A stretch of DNA of 64,000 bases from Actinoplanes lobatus (GCF_014205215.1 NZ_JACHNC010000001.1:8118501-8182500); one strand, 5' to 3'. Positions 1 to 9,144 are shown, counted from the first letter of the stretch. A program made the numbers and translations. Notes: a model not told the origin generated them from the letters alone.

Positions 1-2202
1 GAGCCGGTGCAGTTGGCGCCGTTGTCCCCGGTGGCGCAACAGAAGCTGGCGGTGCGGCACCAGGCGGTGCCGACGGAGCGGCTGCGGGAGTCCCGGGCCG
101 GGCTGGCGGCCCGGGCGGTGGCGGTCAGCGGGGGCAATCCGGGTCTACAGGATCTGGTCGCGTTGCGGCTGGTCTACAGCCCTCAGGTCGATCAGGACCG
201 TGCCGAGCGGGCCGTCGCCGATATGGAGTCCTACCTGAAACGCGGTGATCTGCCTGCCGACGCCGATATCCGCGCTTTCGTGGAGAATCTGGCGCTGGAC
301 GCGCTGATCGAGCAGGCCGGCGATGCTCACATCGCCCTGCTGCGGGCGCTGACCCTGTTCGAGATGCCCATTCCGACAGCGGTCACCGACGTGCTGAGCA
401 CCCGCACCGGCGGGTCAGCGCAGCGATTGTGCGGCCTGGGGCTGGCCGACGTCTTCCCCGATGTCGGTAACCACGAAGACACCGCCATCGCGGTCAACGC
501 ACTGGCCGCCGGCCGCATCATCAAGCTGACCGAAGCTGAGCGGGTCGAGCTGGCCGGTGTGGTGGTACAGCCGTTGCTGGCCGCGTGGGGCGACCCCGAA
601 GAGCGACCCGACTGGAACCCGGTCCTGGACGTGCAGCTGGCCCGGCTGGCAGTGCTGGCCGATGATGCGGCGGTGACCGCGCTCTCCGCCCCGGACGCGG
701 TACACGCCTTGCTTGCCGGTCCGGCGGAACACGCTCTGACGCTCGGGCAGCAGGCCATCGCCGTGCTCGATCGGCACGCCGCCCCTGTGCCTGTGTTCTT
801 GCTGCGCCGCGCCGCCGGGGCGGCCCAGCTTTGCGGTGAGGGTGACATTGCGGCCGCACTGTTCGATCGAGCCGTCGAGCACGCCGCCAGCCATGGGGTC
901 GCGGCCGACCCACTGGAACACGCCCGGGTCAGCGTTGAGTACGCCGGGCTGATGGTCACGCGGGGAAAGCTGGAACAGGCCGAACAGCTGCTGTTTCAAG
1001 CCCATGACGTGTTCGCCGCTGCCGGATCCGAGGGTGACGTGGCGGATACCTGGGCCAAAATCGCCAATATCAGGCACCAATGCGGCGAATACGATGAAGC
1101 ACTCCGCATCCACCGCGAAGTCCAGCTACCCGTCTACGAACGACTCGGCGACGCTAAATCCGCCGCAATGACGTGGGGGCACATCGCCGACAACCTGTAC
1201 CAGCGCGGCGAATACGACGAAGCACTCCGCATCCGCCGCGAAGTCCAGCTACCCGTCTACGAACGACTCGGCGACACCCGTTCCGCCGCAATTGCCTGGG
1301 GCAAGATCGCCGACGACCTGTACCGGCGCCGGGATCACGAGGCAGCACTGCGGATCTATCGGGAGAAGACGCTGCCGGCCTTCGAACGACTCGGTGACAC
1401 CCGTAACACCGCGAGAGCCTGGAGCAGCATCGCTGACATCCACTATCAACGCGGCGAATACGACGAAACACTCCGCATCCGCTGCGAAGTCCAACTACCC
1501 GTCTACGAACGACTCGGCGACACCCGTTCCGCCGCAATTACCTGGGGAAACATCGCTGACATCCACTATCAACGCGGCGAATACGACGAAGCACTCCGCA
1601 TCCGCCACGAAGTTGAGATGCCGGTCTACGAACGACTCGGCGACACTCGATCCGCCGCGATCACCTGGACCCAGATCGCCGACGACCTGCACCGGCGCGG
1701 AGATCCCGAGGAAGCACTCCGCATTCATCGGGAGAAAGCGCTGCCGGCCTTCGAACGCCTTGGCAATGCCCGCAATGCCGCGAGCTGCTGGGGCAGCATC
1801 GCTGACATTCTGTTCGAGCGGGGTGAGTACGCCGAAGCGCTCCGCATCCGCCGGCACGAAATCCTTCCTGCCGTGGAACGGCTGAACCACCTGGAGGGTA
1901 TCGCCGACATCAACTGGGGTATCGCGGAGATCTACGTGGAACTTGAAGATTTCCAAGCCGCGAAACCTCACCTGGCCGAGGCGTTCCAAATCCTCGACCA
2001 CCTGCAACGCCCGGACGGCATCGCCCTCGCCGGCGGTAGTCTCGGCCAACTCCTGGTCATCCTCGGGGAGCTGGACAGCGCACGAGTGGTACTGGAGAAG
2101 GGCCTCGCAGCGGCACGCGAGATCGGGCACACACTTCTCACGGAGCAGATCAGCAAGGTGCTCCGTTACATCGACTCCGAGGATCACCCGGAAGACGAAT
2201 AG
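1..2202 (+). CDS. TPR-repeat protein, C-terminal part of a STAND-type signalling ATPase (5' partial)
   Basis: The frame is open to the left edge, so the first GTG (position 7) is probably internal and the gene starts outside the window. The first ~330 residues are helical and resemble the winged-helix/linker after a NACHT or NB-ARC ATPase (an 'LLRALTLFEMPIPTAV'-like stretch near residue 115), but no Walker motifs fall in the window. The rest is a tetratricopeptide array with near-identical 41-residue units of the form GDTRSAAxTWxxIAD..YxRGEYDEALRIRxE..LPxxERL, decaying into divergent TPRs before the stop. Such proteins use the TPR as a sensor or partner surface and the missing ATPase as a switch. 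The TPR call is firm; the STAND assignment is inference. Confidence 0.8.
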   Translation, partial: EPVQLAPLSPVAQQKLAVRHQAVPTERLRESRAGLAARAVAVSGGNPGLQDLVALRLVYSPQVDQDRAERAVADMESYLKRGDLPADADIRAFVENLALDALIEQAGDAHIALLRALTLFEMPIPTAVTDVLSTRTGGSAQRLCGLGLADVFPDVGNHEDTAIAVNALAAGRIIKLTEAERVELAGVVVQPLLAAWGDPEERPDWNPVLDVQLARLAVLADDAAVTALSAPDAVHALLAGPAEHALTLGQQAIAVLDRHAAPVPVFLLRRAAGAAQLCGEGDIAAALFDRAVEHAASHGVAADPLEHARVSVEYAGLMVTRGKLEQAEQLLFQAHDVFAAAGSEGDVADTWAKIANIRHQCGEYDEALRIHREVQLPVYERLGDAKSAAMTWGHIADNLYQRGEYDEALRIRREVQLPVYERLGDTRSAAIAWGKIADDLYRRRDHEAALRIYREKTLPAFERLGDTRNTARAWSSIADIHYQRGEYDETLRIRCEVQLPVYERLGDTRSAAITWGNIADIHYQRGEYDEALRIRHEVEMPVYERLGDTRSAAITWTQIADDLHRRGDPEEALRIHREKALPAFERLGNARNAASCWGSIADILFERGEYAEALRIRRHEILPAVERLNHLEGIADINWGIAEIYVELEDFQAAKPHLAEAFQILDHLQRPDGIALAGGSLGQLLVILGELDSARVVLEKGLAAAREIGHTLLTEQISKVLRYIDSEDHPEDE
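1024..1884 (+). repeat. Seven in-frame 123-bp tandem TPR units
   Basis: The Leu codon ending each unit falls at 1144, 1267, 1390, 1513, 1636, 1759 and 1882, exactly 123 bp apart. Units 1, 2, 4 and 5 end in a [QE][LM]PVYERL version, units 3 and 6 in a xLPAFERL version, and unit 7 is more divergent. The V-V-K-V-V-K order implies a 369-bp higher-order repeat. Confidence 0.9.
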
Positions 2203-2320
2203 GTCACTGCGCGCGCCGGCCCGGCAACGAGGGAGTGGATCCCCGGGGAGGGCGTACTCGCGGCAGTTGTGTCAGGGCGTTTCCCGCGCGGGCGGGCGGC
2301 GGTTGACTGGGGGCCGTAAA

Positions 2321-2518
2321 ATGCGGGCGGTGAGAGGACTGGGCATGCGCAGACGGGATCTGGTCTCCCTGGCGGCCGGTGCGCTCTCCCTGGCCGCGGC
2401 CTTCATCCTCATCAACACTCCCCTGCCGGCCGATGTCGGGCGCGGTGGTGGGTTCGTCGTGGTGACGGAGCCGGGCACGCCGGAGAGCGGCGCCGCCTGT
2501 CTGGAAGAGTACTTCTGA
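2321..2518 (+). CDS. Small single-pass membrane or exported protein, 65 aa, unknown function
   Basis: ATG at 2321 or the in-frame ATG at 2345. The peptide starts with a basic stretch (MRRRD), has one hydrophobic helix (LVSLAAGALSLAAAFILI) and then a ~35-residue Gly/Pro-rich tail with a single Cys near the C-terminus. It lies between the TPR gene and the SMI1-like gene on the same strand. No family is recognised; the membrane segment is the only clear feature, so gene status is moderate. Confidence 0.4.
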   Translation: MRAVRGLGMRRRDLVSLAAGALSLAAAFILINTPLPADVGRGGGFVVVTEPGTPESGAACLEEYF

Positions 2519-2536
2519 CCTGCTACCTTCCTGATC

Positions 2537-3091
2537 GTGAACGCGGACGACGATCTTGGGAACGCCCTGCGCGGGTGGAGTGACTCGCTGAGCCGTCTCG
2601 GCGCACCGGCCGCCTCCTGGCTGCGGCGCGGACGGCCGGATGAGGAGATCACCGCCGTGCTCGGCGCCGATGTGCCCGCGGCCGTCCGGGCCTGGTTCTC
2701 GTGGTGTGACGGCGTCGATGACGCGGACGGCCAGACGATCGGTGACTGCTGGGTGATTCCGGGCTACTGGCCGGTCGCTCTCGACGAGACCAAGGCCGAT
2801 CTGTCCGTCGAGCTGCCCTACGCCCACTGGGTGCCGCTGCTGCGTGACGGCGGCATCGACCTGTACGTGGCCGCCTGGAACGCGCCGGGCGAGGAGCCGG
2901 TGGTCGTGTCGCTGCTGGTGCCGGGCCACCCGGTCGTCGAGTTCAACTCGGTCGCCGAGCTGGTGGCCGTCACCAACGCCTGTTTCGACAGGGGCGTCTA
3001 CGCGGTGGACGACGACGGCCTGCTCGATCTGGTCGACGACGCCGGGTACGACGCCCTCTACGAGGAGATCACCGGCCTGCCGGCAACGTGA
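2537..3091 (+). CDS. SMI1/KNR4 (SUKH)-like protein
   Basis: 184 aa from GTG at 2537, just after the preceding small ORF. It is acidic and Trp-rich, with an early amphipathic helix, 'VRAWFSWCDGVDD' near residue 52, a WVIPGYWP segment and a C-terminal helix-rich part. This pattern matches actinobacterial SMI1/KNR4 proteins of the SUKH superfamily, many of which are immunity proteins for polymorphic toxins or regulators. No toxin gene is adjacent. It converges with the downstream dehydrogenase, stop to stop, with one base between. The family call is by general resemblance. Confidence 0.5.
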   Translation: MNADDDLGNALRGWSDSLSRLGAPAASWLRRGRPDEEITAVLGADVPAAVRAWFSWCDGVDDADGQTIGDCWVIPGYWPVALDETKADLSVELPYAHWVPLLRDGGIDLYVAAWNAPGEEPVVVSLLVPGHPVVEFNSVAELVAVTNACFDRGVYAVDDDGLLDLVDDAGYDALYEEITGLPAT

Positions 3092-3092
3092 G

Positions 3093-4121
3093 TCAGGGCC
3101 TGAGCAGCGTCTTGATGGAGCGGCGCTCGTCCATCGCCCGGTAGCCCTCGGCCGCCTCGTCGAGTGGGAGCGTGAGGTCGAACACCCGGCCCGGGTCGAT
3201 CTCGCGCTTGAGGATGAGGTCGATCAGTTCGGGCAGGAAGCGGCGCACCGGGGCGGGGCCGCCGTGCAGGTGCACGCCGGAGAGGAACAGTTCCATGCCG
3301 GGCAGCGTGACACCGTGGGCGACGCCGACGTAGCCGACGTGCCCGCCGGGCCGCGTGGAGCGGATCGCCTGCAGCATCGACTCCTGGGTGCCGACGGCCT
3401 CGATCGTGGAGTGGGCCCCGTACCCGTCGGTCAAGTCTTTGATCTTGGAAATGCCCTCGTCGCCGCGCTCGGTGACGATGTCGGTGGCGCCGAACTCCAG
3501 CGCCAGCTTCTGCCGGTCGGCGTGCCGGCTCATCGCGATGATCCGCTGCGCGCCCAGCCGCTTGGCGGCCAGGACGCCGAGCAGGCCGACCGCGCCGTCG
3601 CCGACCACCGCGACCGTCTTGCCGGGGCCGGCCTCGGCGGCGACCGCGCCGAACCAGCCGGTCCCGAGGACGTCGGAGGCGGCCAGCAGCGACGGGATCA
3701 GGTCGGCGTCCGGCTGTCCGGGCGTGGCGACCAGGGTGCCGTCGGCCCACGGCACCCGCAGGAACTCGGCCTGCGCGCCGCCGGACTCGTCGACGACCGG
3801 CCGGAGATCCGGGCAGCGGGACTGGTAGCCCGCCTGGCAGATCTCGCACGTGTTGTCGCTGGTGAAGAACGAACCGACGACGAACTGGCCGGGTTTGATG
3901 TCGCGGACCTCGGCGCCGACCTCCTCGACGACGCCGACGTACTCGTGGCCCATCAGCCGCGGCTCGGCGATCTGGTCGATGCCCCGGTACGGCCACAGGT
4001 CGGAGCCGCAGACGCACGCCGCCGCGACCCGGATGACCGCATCGGTCGGACGGGCGACGGCCGGCCGGTCGCGCTGCTCCACGCGGACGTCACCGGGGGC
4101 GTACATGACTGCCTGGCGCAT
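3093..4121 (-). CDS. Zinc-dependent alcohol dehydrogenase (MDR superfamily)
   Basis: 342 aa, the usual length for medium-chain Zn dehydrogenases. Catalytic zinc ligands fit C38 (VCGSD) and the GHE motif at 59-61. The structural-zinc lobe keeps C92, C95 and C103, but the first ligand position is Asp89 instead of Cys. The Rossmann motif GDGAVG is at 174-179, and the C-terminus keeps the family's substrate lobe. It should oxidise an alcohol or reduce an aldehyde with NAD(P)H; the substrate is unknown. Transcribed alone; the upstream neighbour on the same strand is a response regulator 95 bp away. Confidence 0.88.
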   Translation of the reverse strand: MRQAVMYAPGDVRVEQRDRPAVARPTDAVIRVAAACVCGSDLWPYRGIDQIAEPRLMGHEYVGVVEEVGAEVRDIKPGQFVVGSFFTSDNTCEICQAGYQSRCPDLRPVVDESGGAQAEFLRVPWADGTLVATPGQPDADLIPSLLAASDVLGTGWFGAVAAEAGPGKTVAVVGDGAVGLLGVLAAKRLGAQRIIAMSRHADRQKLALEFGATDIVTERGDEGISKIKDLTDGYGAHSTIEAVGTQESMLQAIRSTRPGGHVGYVGVAHGVTLPGMELFLSGVHLHGGPAPVRRFLPELIDLILKREIDPGRVFDLTLPLDEAAEGYRAMDERRSIKTLLRP

Positions 4122-4216
4122 GGTGGTCCTCCTCAGGACGGTGTTCTCACCATCATCAAAGCGCCAGGCGCCGGGCGGCAGGGAGTCACTGACGAGACAG
4201 GTACCGGCAGGGCACC

Positions 4217-4885
4217 CTACGGTCCGGGGGCGACCAGGCCCATCTCGTACGCGATGATCACCAGATGGACCCGGTCCCGGGCGTCGAGTTTGGTGAAGAG
4301 CCGGGCCACGTGGGCCTTGGCGGTGGCCGGGCTGATGTGCAGCTCCTCGGCGATCTCCGCGTTCGACCGGCCACGTCCCACCAGGGTGAGCACCTCCCGC
4401 TCCCGTTCGGTGATCGCGTCGTCCATGCGTGACCGGGCCGGTGACGGGGCGGGTGCGGGGGCGCCGGCGGCGAAGTGCCCGATGAGGCGGCGGGTGACGC
4501 TGGGGGCGATCAGCGCGTCCCCGGCGGCGACCACGCGGATGGCGCCGAGGATGTCGTCGAGCGCCATGTCCTTGACGAGAAACCCGCTGGCTCCGGCGCG
4601 CAGGGCGGAGTAGACGTACTCGTCGTCGTCGAACGTGGTGAGCATGAGTACCCGGGCCGGGCCGGTCCCCGCGGTGATGTGCCGGGTGGCCTCGATCCCG
4701 TCCATGACCGGCATCCGGATGTCCATGACGACGACGTCGGGTTCCTGTTCACGGACCAGGCGTACGGCCTCGGCACCGGTGGCGGCCTCGCCGACGACTC
4801 GCAGGTCCTCGGTGGCGTCGATGAGCACCCGCAGCCCGCTGCGGATCAGCGGCTGGTCGTCGGCGAGCACCACGCGGACGCTCAT
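4217..4885 (-). CDS. NarL/LuxR-type response regulator
   Basis: 222 aa. The receiver domain has acidic D9-D10, phospho-acceptor D55 (VVVMDIRMP) and K105 (FLVKD). A C-terminal GerE helix-turn-helix (ITEREREVLTLVGRG...) ends the protein. The start ATG (4885) overlaps the stop of the upstream kinase by four bases (ATGA), so the two are translationally coupled partners. Likely targets include the divergent hydrolase operon at 6162, but this is inference. Confidence 0.92.
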   Translation of the reverse strand: MSVRVVLADDQPLIRSGLRVLIDATEDLRVVGEAATGAEAVRLVREQEPDVVVMDIRMPVMDGIEATRHITAGTGPARVLMLTTFDDDEYVYSALRAGASGFLVKDMALDDILGAIRVVAAGDALIAPSVTRRLIGHFAAGAPAPAPSPARSRMDDAITEREREVLTLVGRGRSNAEIAEELHISPATAKAHVARLFTKLDARDRVHLVIIAYEMGLVAPGP

Positions 4886-6036
4886 CGGGTGGTCTCCGGG
4901 AGCGGGATGGTCGCGGCGATCCGGAATCCGCCGCCGGGCCGGGGGCCGGAGGCGAACTCGCCGCCCAGGAGGCTGACGCGCTCCCGCATGCCGGTGAGGC
5001 CGTTCCCGCTGCCGGCGACGGCGGGTACGCCCGTGCCGGGGCCGTCGTCGGTGACCTCGATGGTGAGCGCGCGGCCGTCCTGCTGGACGCCGACGTCGCA
5101 GTGGCCGGTGCCGGCGTGCCGGATCACGTTGGTCACCGCCTCCTGGACGATCCGGTACGCGGACAGGTCGATGTCGGGCGGCAGCGGCGCCCGGTCGCCG
5201 TGGCGGCGCAGCCGGATCTCCACGCCCGCCTGGGCGCTGCGGGTGACCAGGTCGTCGAGGTCGGCCAGGCCCGGAGCGGGGTCCCGTGGCGCCGGGGCGG
5301 AGCCGCCGTCGCTGCGGCGCAGGCTGACGAGCATCCGGCGCAGGGCGGCCGCGGTCTCCCGGCTGGTGTCCTCGATGTTCGCCAGGGCGTTGCGCGCCTC
5401 GGCCGGCTGGGTGTCGATGACGCGGCGGCCCATGCCGGCCTGTACGGCGATGACGGCGATGCTGTGCGCGACCATGTCGTGCAGTTCGCGGGCGATCCGC
5501 AGCCGTTCCGCCTCGACGGCCCGCGCCTCGGCCTGTTCCCGCTGGGTGGCGGCATGCCGGCGGCGCTGCCGGATCGAGTCGCCGATCACCCACGCGGTGA
5601 TGACCCCCAGCAGGATCACGGTGAGCACGGTCGGCACGTCGTCGACCTGGCCGATGGTCAGGGCCAGGTTGCCCTGCACGACCGCGGTCAGAGCCGCCGC
5701 CGGCAACGACAGCCGCCGTGGCCGGGTGGCCGCCACGTGGCCGGCCATGCCGTCGGCCACGATGACCACGACGAGGATCAGGATGCGGCCGAAGGTCTCG
5801 TCCTGGACGAGGAACAGCACGGCTGTTCCGCCGGCGAGCAGCACCAGCAGACCCGCCAGCGGGGATCGGCGGGCCAGCCCCAGGGGCAGCAGCAGGGCCA
5901 AGGCGGCCAGGGGCAGCTGGAGCAGGTTCCCGTCGCCGCCACCCGGCAGAGTGATCGTGGCGAACAGGGCGAACGGGAACAGGAGCGCGGCGCTCCAGAC
6001 CAGCACGCCACCCGTCCGTTTCGGTGGGGTAGGCAT
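4882..6036 (-). CDS. DesK/NarX-type sensor histidine kinase
   Basis: 384 aa. About five or six hydrophobic segments fill residues 11-155, followed by a HisKA_3 dimerisation domain with H186 (ARELHDMVAHS) and an HATPase_c domain with the N box (VTNVIRHAG) and the DDGPG loop. There is no large extracellular domain, so the membrane part itself is probably the sensor. It is coupled to the response regulator by an ATGA overlap and lies head-to-head with the secreted hydrolase at 6162. The same arrangement recurs at 53903-56952. Confidence 0.9.
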   Translation of the reverse strand: MPTPPKRTGGVLVWSAALLFPFALFATITLPGGGDGNLLQLPLAALALLLPLGLARRSPLAGLLVLLAGGTAVLFLVQDETFGRILILVVVIVADGMAGHVAATRPRRLSLPAAALTAVVQGNLALTIGQVDDVPTVLTVILLGVITAWVIGDSIRQRRRHAATQREQAEARAVEAERLRIARELHDMVAHSIAVIAVQAGMGRRVIDTQPAEARNALANIEDTSRETAAALRRMLVSLRRSDGGSAPAPRDPAPGLADLDDLVTRSAQAGVEIRLRRHGDRAPLPPDIDLSAYRIVQEAVTNVIRHAGTGHCDVGVQQDGRALTIEVTDDGPGTGVPAVAGSGNGLTGMRERVSLLGGEFASGPRPGGGFRIAATIPLPETTR

Positions 6037-6161
6037 GCGGCCGACTGTATCGACGTGAAGATCACCGGCGCATCGGCTCGCGGGCTTACGCCCACGGGCG
6101 GATGCCGTTGCCGTCCGCGGGCCGATGTGGCGGCGCCCGGTCGCCGGGCACCGTGATCGGC

Positions 6162-7142
6162 ATGATTCTGATCAATCGGTTGCGGACGGTTCTGGCGGTC
6201 ACCGCGGTCATCGTGGCGCCGTCGGCGGGCACCGTGCTGGCCGCGCCCCCTGTTCCGGCCCCGGTGGGCGCCGCCGCACGGCCGGCGACGGTCCACGAGT
6301 GGTTCGCCGTCATGCCCGGCGACCGGCAGCGGGAGCTGGCCGCCGAACGTCCCGAGGTGGTCGGCAATCTGGACGGGGCGCCGATCACGCTGCGCTACGA
6401 GGCGAACCGGCGATCCATGCGGGCGGCCGGGATCGACCGCCCGGACGGCGATTTCCTGCTGTTCGACCCGCGCGGGCGGGGCCGGGTCGCCCAGGTGTTC
6501 GGTGACCTGTCGACGGCGCGGCGGATCGCGGTGCTGGTGCCCGGCATGACCAACCGGCTGGCGAATTTCTGGCGGGGTGTGGGCGGGCGGTCATACCGGT
6601 CACCGGCCGTGCAGGCGGCCGACCTCCAGCGGGCCGGGGCGGGATCCGGCGGGTTCGCGGTGATCGCGTGGCTCGGCTACGACACACCGCAGGGGTTCGA
6701 CGAGGCCGGCCGGGCGAACCTGGCGCGGGCCGGGGCCGCGGAGCTGGAACGGTTCGTGGCCGGTCTGGTCGCGGTTCGCCCGCGGGCGACGATCGCGCTG
6801 CTCGGGCACAGTTACGGGTCGGCGGTGATCGGGCACGCCGCGCCCCGGTTGCCACCGCAGGTGACCGACATCGCCGTGTTCGGCAGCGCTGGCATGGGTG
6901 TCGGCGACGTCGCCGGTCTGCGCACGGGCGCACGGGTGTGGGCCGGTCGGAGCGATCAGGACTGGGTGCGGTGGGTTCCGGAGGTGCGGCTGTTCGGGCT
7001 GGGTCTCGGGGCCGATCCGGCCGGGCCGGGGTTCGGCGCCCGGGTGTTCGCCACCGCGGACGTCCACGATCACGATCACTATCTGTCGCCGGGCACCGAT
7101 TCGCTGGCGGCACTGGCCCGGATCGCCGGTGATCTGCCATGA
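6162..7142 (+). CDS. Secreted alpha/beta hydrolase, DUF1023 family
   Basis: About 326 aa from ATG 6162. That start puts a signal peptide (basic MILINRLR, hydrophobic core, AAP cleavage region) at the N-terminus; upstream in-frame starts would bury it. The lipase-type nucleophile elbow GHSYG has Ser217, and a C-terminal HDHDHY segment is a candidate for the catalytic His. DUF1023 proteins are actinobacterial esterase-like hydrolases of unknown substrate. The stop overlaps the acyltransferase start (ATGA), suggesting the pair acts on the same acylated surface molecule. A paralogue is at 55900-56952. Confidence 0.8.
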   Translation: MILINRLRTVLAVTAVIVAPSAGTVLAAPPVPAPVGAAARPATVHEWFAVMPGDRQRELAAERPEVVGNLDGAPITLRYEANRRSMRAAGIDRPDGDFLLFDPRGRGRVAQVFGDLSTARRIAVLVPGMTNRLANFWRGVGGRSYRSPAVQAADLQRAGAGSGGFAVIAWLGYDTPQGFDEAGRANLARAGAAELERFVAGLVAVRPRATIALLGHSYGSAVIGHAAPRLPPQVTDIAVFGSAGMGVGDVAGLRTGARVWAGRSDQDWVRWVPEVRLFGLGLGADPAGPGFGARVFATADVHDHDHYLSPGTDSLAALARIAGDLP

Positions 7143-8293
7143 CTCTTTCAAGATCCAAGACCCGTGATCGTACGATCGACGCGCTCCGGGCCGTGGCGAT
7201 CCTGGGCGTGGTGATCGGGCACTGGCTGGTGTCCGCGGTGGTGAGCGATCCCGCCCGGCCCGCGGCGTGGCACGGGGCGAGCCCGCTGGCGGCGTTCCCG
7301 GCACTGACCCCGGCGACGTGGGTGTTGCAGACCCTGGGCCTGTTCTTCTTCGCCGGCGGATTCGCAGCCGCCCGCAGCCGCCGCGAACCCGCCACCCACA
7401 GCCGCCGCGAACCGGCCGTCGGCAGCCGCCGCGAACCGGCCGCACGCAGCCGCCCCGGGCTTGCCGCCCGATTTGCCCGGCTTGCCCGCCCGATTGGGCT
7501 GCTGGCCGCCGTGTGGCTGCCCGCCTGGCTGCTGCTGCGGGTGACCGGCGCGCCGGACAGCACCCTGCACGTGGTGCGCTCGCTGCTCGTACACCCGCTG
7601 TGGTTTCTGTTGGTTTATCTGGTCCTGACCGTGAGCGCTCCGCTGCTGCGGGCCGCGGTCGGCCGATACCGGCTGTGGCCGCTGGCGCCGGCGATCGCGC
7701 TGGTGGCGGCCTGTGACGTCGCCCGCCACTTGGAGACAGCGGCCTGGCTGCATCCGGCGGCCACGGTGGCCGGCTGGGCGGTGCCGTATCTGCTGGGTAT
7801 CGCCCTGGCCGACGGCCTGCTCCCCCAGCGGGCCGGCCGGATCCTGGCGCTGATGGGCGTGGCCGCCGGCGCCGGACTGGTGCTGCTCGCCGGCTATCCG
7901 GCCAGCGCGGTGGGCGTCCCCGGTGACGGCTGGTCGAACCTCGATCCGCCGTCGCTGTTCGCGCTGGCTCTGGCCGCCGCGCAGATCGGCGTGTTCCTGC
8001 TGGTCCGGGACCGGCTGGCCGGATGGCTGCGGCGACCGGCCGTCGGGACGCCGGTCGCCGTGCTCAATCGGTCGGCGATGACCGTCTACTGCTGGCACCA
8101 GAGCGCCCTGCTGCTGGTCACCTTCGGCGGGCTGCTCGCCGGCCCGCTGCCCGGCCTGTCCGGCCCGCCGACCGGGATGTGGCCGCTGTACCGCCTGCTC
8201 TGGCTGCCGGTCTTCGCCGTGACCCTGGTGTTCCTCTGCGCGGCCTTCCAGCGCGCGGAGCGGGTCAGGACTTGGCGGCGGACGCCACGCTGA
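7139..8293 (+). CDS. Membrane acyltransferase (acyltransferase-3 family)
   Basis: 384 aa with about ten hydrophobic helices. The family His is in VVIGHW (H28), followed by an FFFAGGF helix. These enzymes move acyl groups across or at the membrane onto sugars, lipids or secondary metabolites. The ATG sits in an ATGA overlap with the hydrolase stop. A short in-frame repeat (SRREPA, three and a half copies) is inserted in the loop after the second helix. Its 3' end overlaps the convergent peroxiredoxin gene by 29 bp. Confidence 0.8.
   Translation: MTLSRSKTRDRTIDALRAVAILGVVIGHWLVSAVVSDPARPAAWHGASPLAAFPALTPATWVLQTLGLFFFAGGFAAARSRREPATHSRREPAVGSRREPAARSRPGLAARFARLARPIGLLAAVWLPAWLLLRVTGAPDSTLHVVRSLLVHPLWFLLVYLVLTVSAPLLRAAVGRYRLWPLAPAIALVAACDVARHLETAAWLHPAATVAGWAVPYLLGIALADGLLPQRAGRILALMGVAAGAGLVLLAGYPASAVGVPGDGWSNLDPPSLFALALAAAQIGVFLLVRDRLAGWLRRPAVGTPVAVLNRSAMTVYCWHQSALLLVTFGGLLAGPLPGLSGPPTGMWPLYRLLWLPVFAVTLVFLCAAFQRAERVRTWRRTPR
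7376..7460 (+). repeat. 24-bp tandem repeat coding for SRREPAxx
   Basis: The core agccgccgcgaacc starts at 7376, 7400 and 7424, with a decayed copy at 7448, an exact 24-bp period. It encodes a basic, presumably cytoplasmic loop of the acyltransferase. Confidence 0.85.
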
Positions 8294-8732
8294 GCGCCTC
8301 GGCGGCGTGCTGGTTCATGTCCAGCTCGCTGTGGATGACGTCGAGAATCCTGCGGTCGGTGCCGATCACGAACGTCATCCGCTTGGTGCTCAGCGGGCCG
8401 AGGTTCAGCTTGCGCTTCACGCCGTACGCCGCGATGGTCGCCGAATCGGGATCGGACAGCAGCGGGTAGTCGAAGGTGTGGGTCTCCGCGAAGAGCTTCT
8501 GCTTCTCGACGGTGTCCCTGCTGATGCCGACCCGCTGCACGCCGGCCGCGCGGAACTCCGCCGCCAGGTCCCGGAAGTGGCAGGCCTCCGCGGTGCAGCC
8601 CTTGGTCATGGCCGCGGGGTAGAAGAAGAGGACGACGGGCCCGTCCGCCAGCAGGTCGGTCAGCCGCCGGGGCGTGCCGTTCTGGTCGGACAGCTCGAAG
8701 TCGGGTGCGATGTCGCCTTTGCCGATGCTCAC
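8265..8732 (-). CDS. bcp: Peroxiredoxin (BCP/PrxQ type)
   Basis: 155 aa from GTG at 8732, giving the classic start SIGKGDIAPDFELSD. The active site YPAAMTKGC has peroxidatic C46 with P39/T43 and a resolving C51 five residues on, as in atypical 2-Cys PrxQ/BCP enzymes. It reduces hydroperoxides using thioredoxin-type donors in the cytoplasm. A longer in-frame N-terminal extension exists but lacks conserved character. The gene converges on, and overlaps by 29 bp, the acyltransferase. Confidence 0.9.
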   Translation of the reverse strand: MSIGKGDIAPDFELSDQNGTPRRLTDLLADGPVVLFFYPAAMTKGCTAEACHFRDLAAEFRAAGVQRVGISRDTVEKQKLFAETHTFDYPLLSDPDSATIAAYGVKRKLNLGPLSTKRMTFVIGTDRRILDVIHSELDMNQHAAEALSVASAAKS

Positions 8733-8868
8733 CCGACGCAGTCTACGGACACGAACGTATGTCACATTCATTTCACCGGCCGACGCGAGGATGTCAAACC
8801 AGAAACGGCACGATGGCCGCCCGGTTGGCGACACGAACGGGCCACTGACCGGCTGGACAGTGAGATCC

Positions 8869-9111
8869 ATGGATGAACTCTTTCGGACCTCGCGCCGACT
8901 CGCCCCCATCGACATCGACTCGCTCAGCCACCGGGAGGTACAGATCCTGACCTTGGTGGCGGAGGGTAAGACCAACAAGCAGATCGGCGCCCACCTCTAC
9001 CTGAGTGCGGCGACCATCCACAGCCACCTGAAGAACGTCTTCCGCAAGCTGGACGCCAATGACAGGGCCCACGCGGTGGCCAAGGCCTTCCGCGCCGGTG
9101 TCCTGCAATGA
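8869..9111 (+). CDS. Orphan LuxR/GerE helix-turn-helix protein, 80 aa
   Basis: 80 aa from ATG 8869. Nearly the whole protein is one GerE domain (LSHREVQILTLVAEGKTNKQ, then the recognition helix ATIHSHLKNVFRKL). There is no receiver, PAS or autoinducer domain, so it is a stand-alone DNA-binding protein of the kind found in many actinomycetes. It is followed by a bidirectional hairpin. Confidence 0.82.
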   Translation: MDELFRTSRRLAPIDIDSLSHREVQILTLVAEGKTNKQIGAHLYLSAATIHSHLKNVFRKLDANDRAHAVAKAFRAGVLQ

Positions 9112-9116
9112 TCGAG

Positions 9117-9144
9117 GTGCCCGGGGACGGAAAGCCCCGGGCAC
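9117..9144. terminator. Hairpin between convergent genes
   Basis: Perfect 10-bp stem (gtgcccgggg / ccccgggcac) with an 8-nt loop, between the LuxR stop (9111) and the dehydrogenase stop (9164). Likely a bidirectional terminator without a T-run, as is usual in high-GC actinobacteria. Confidence 0.7.
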
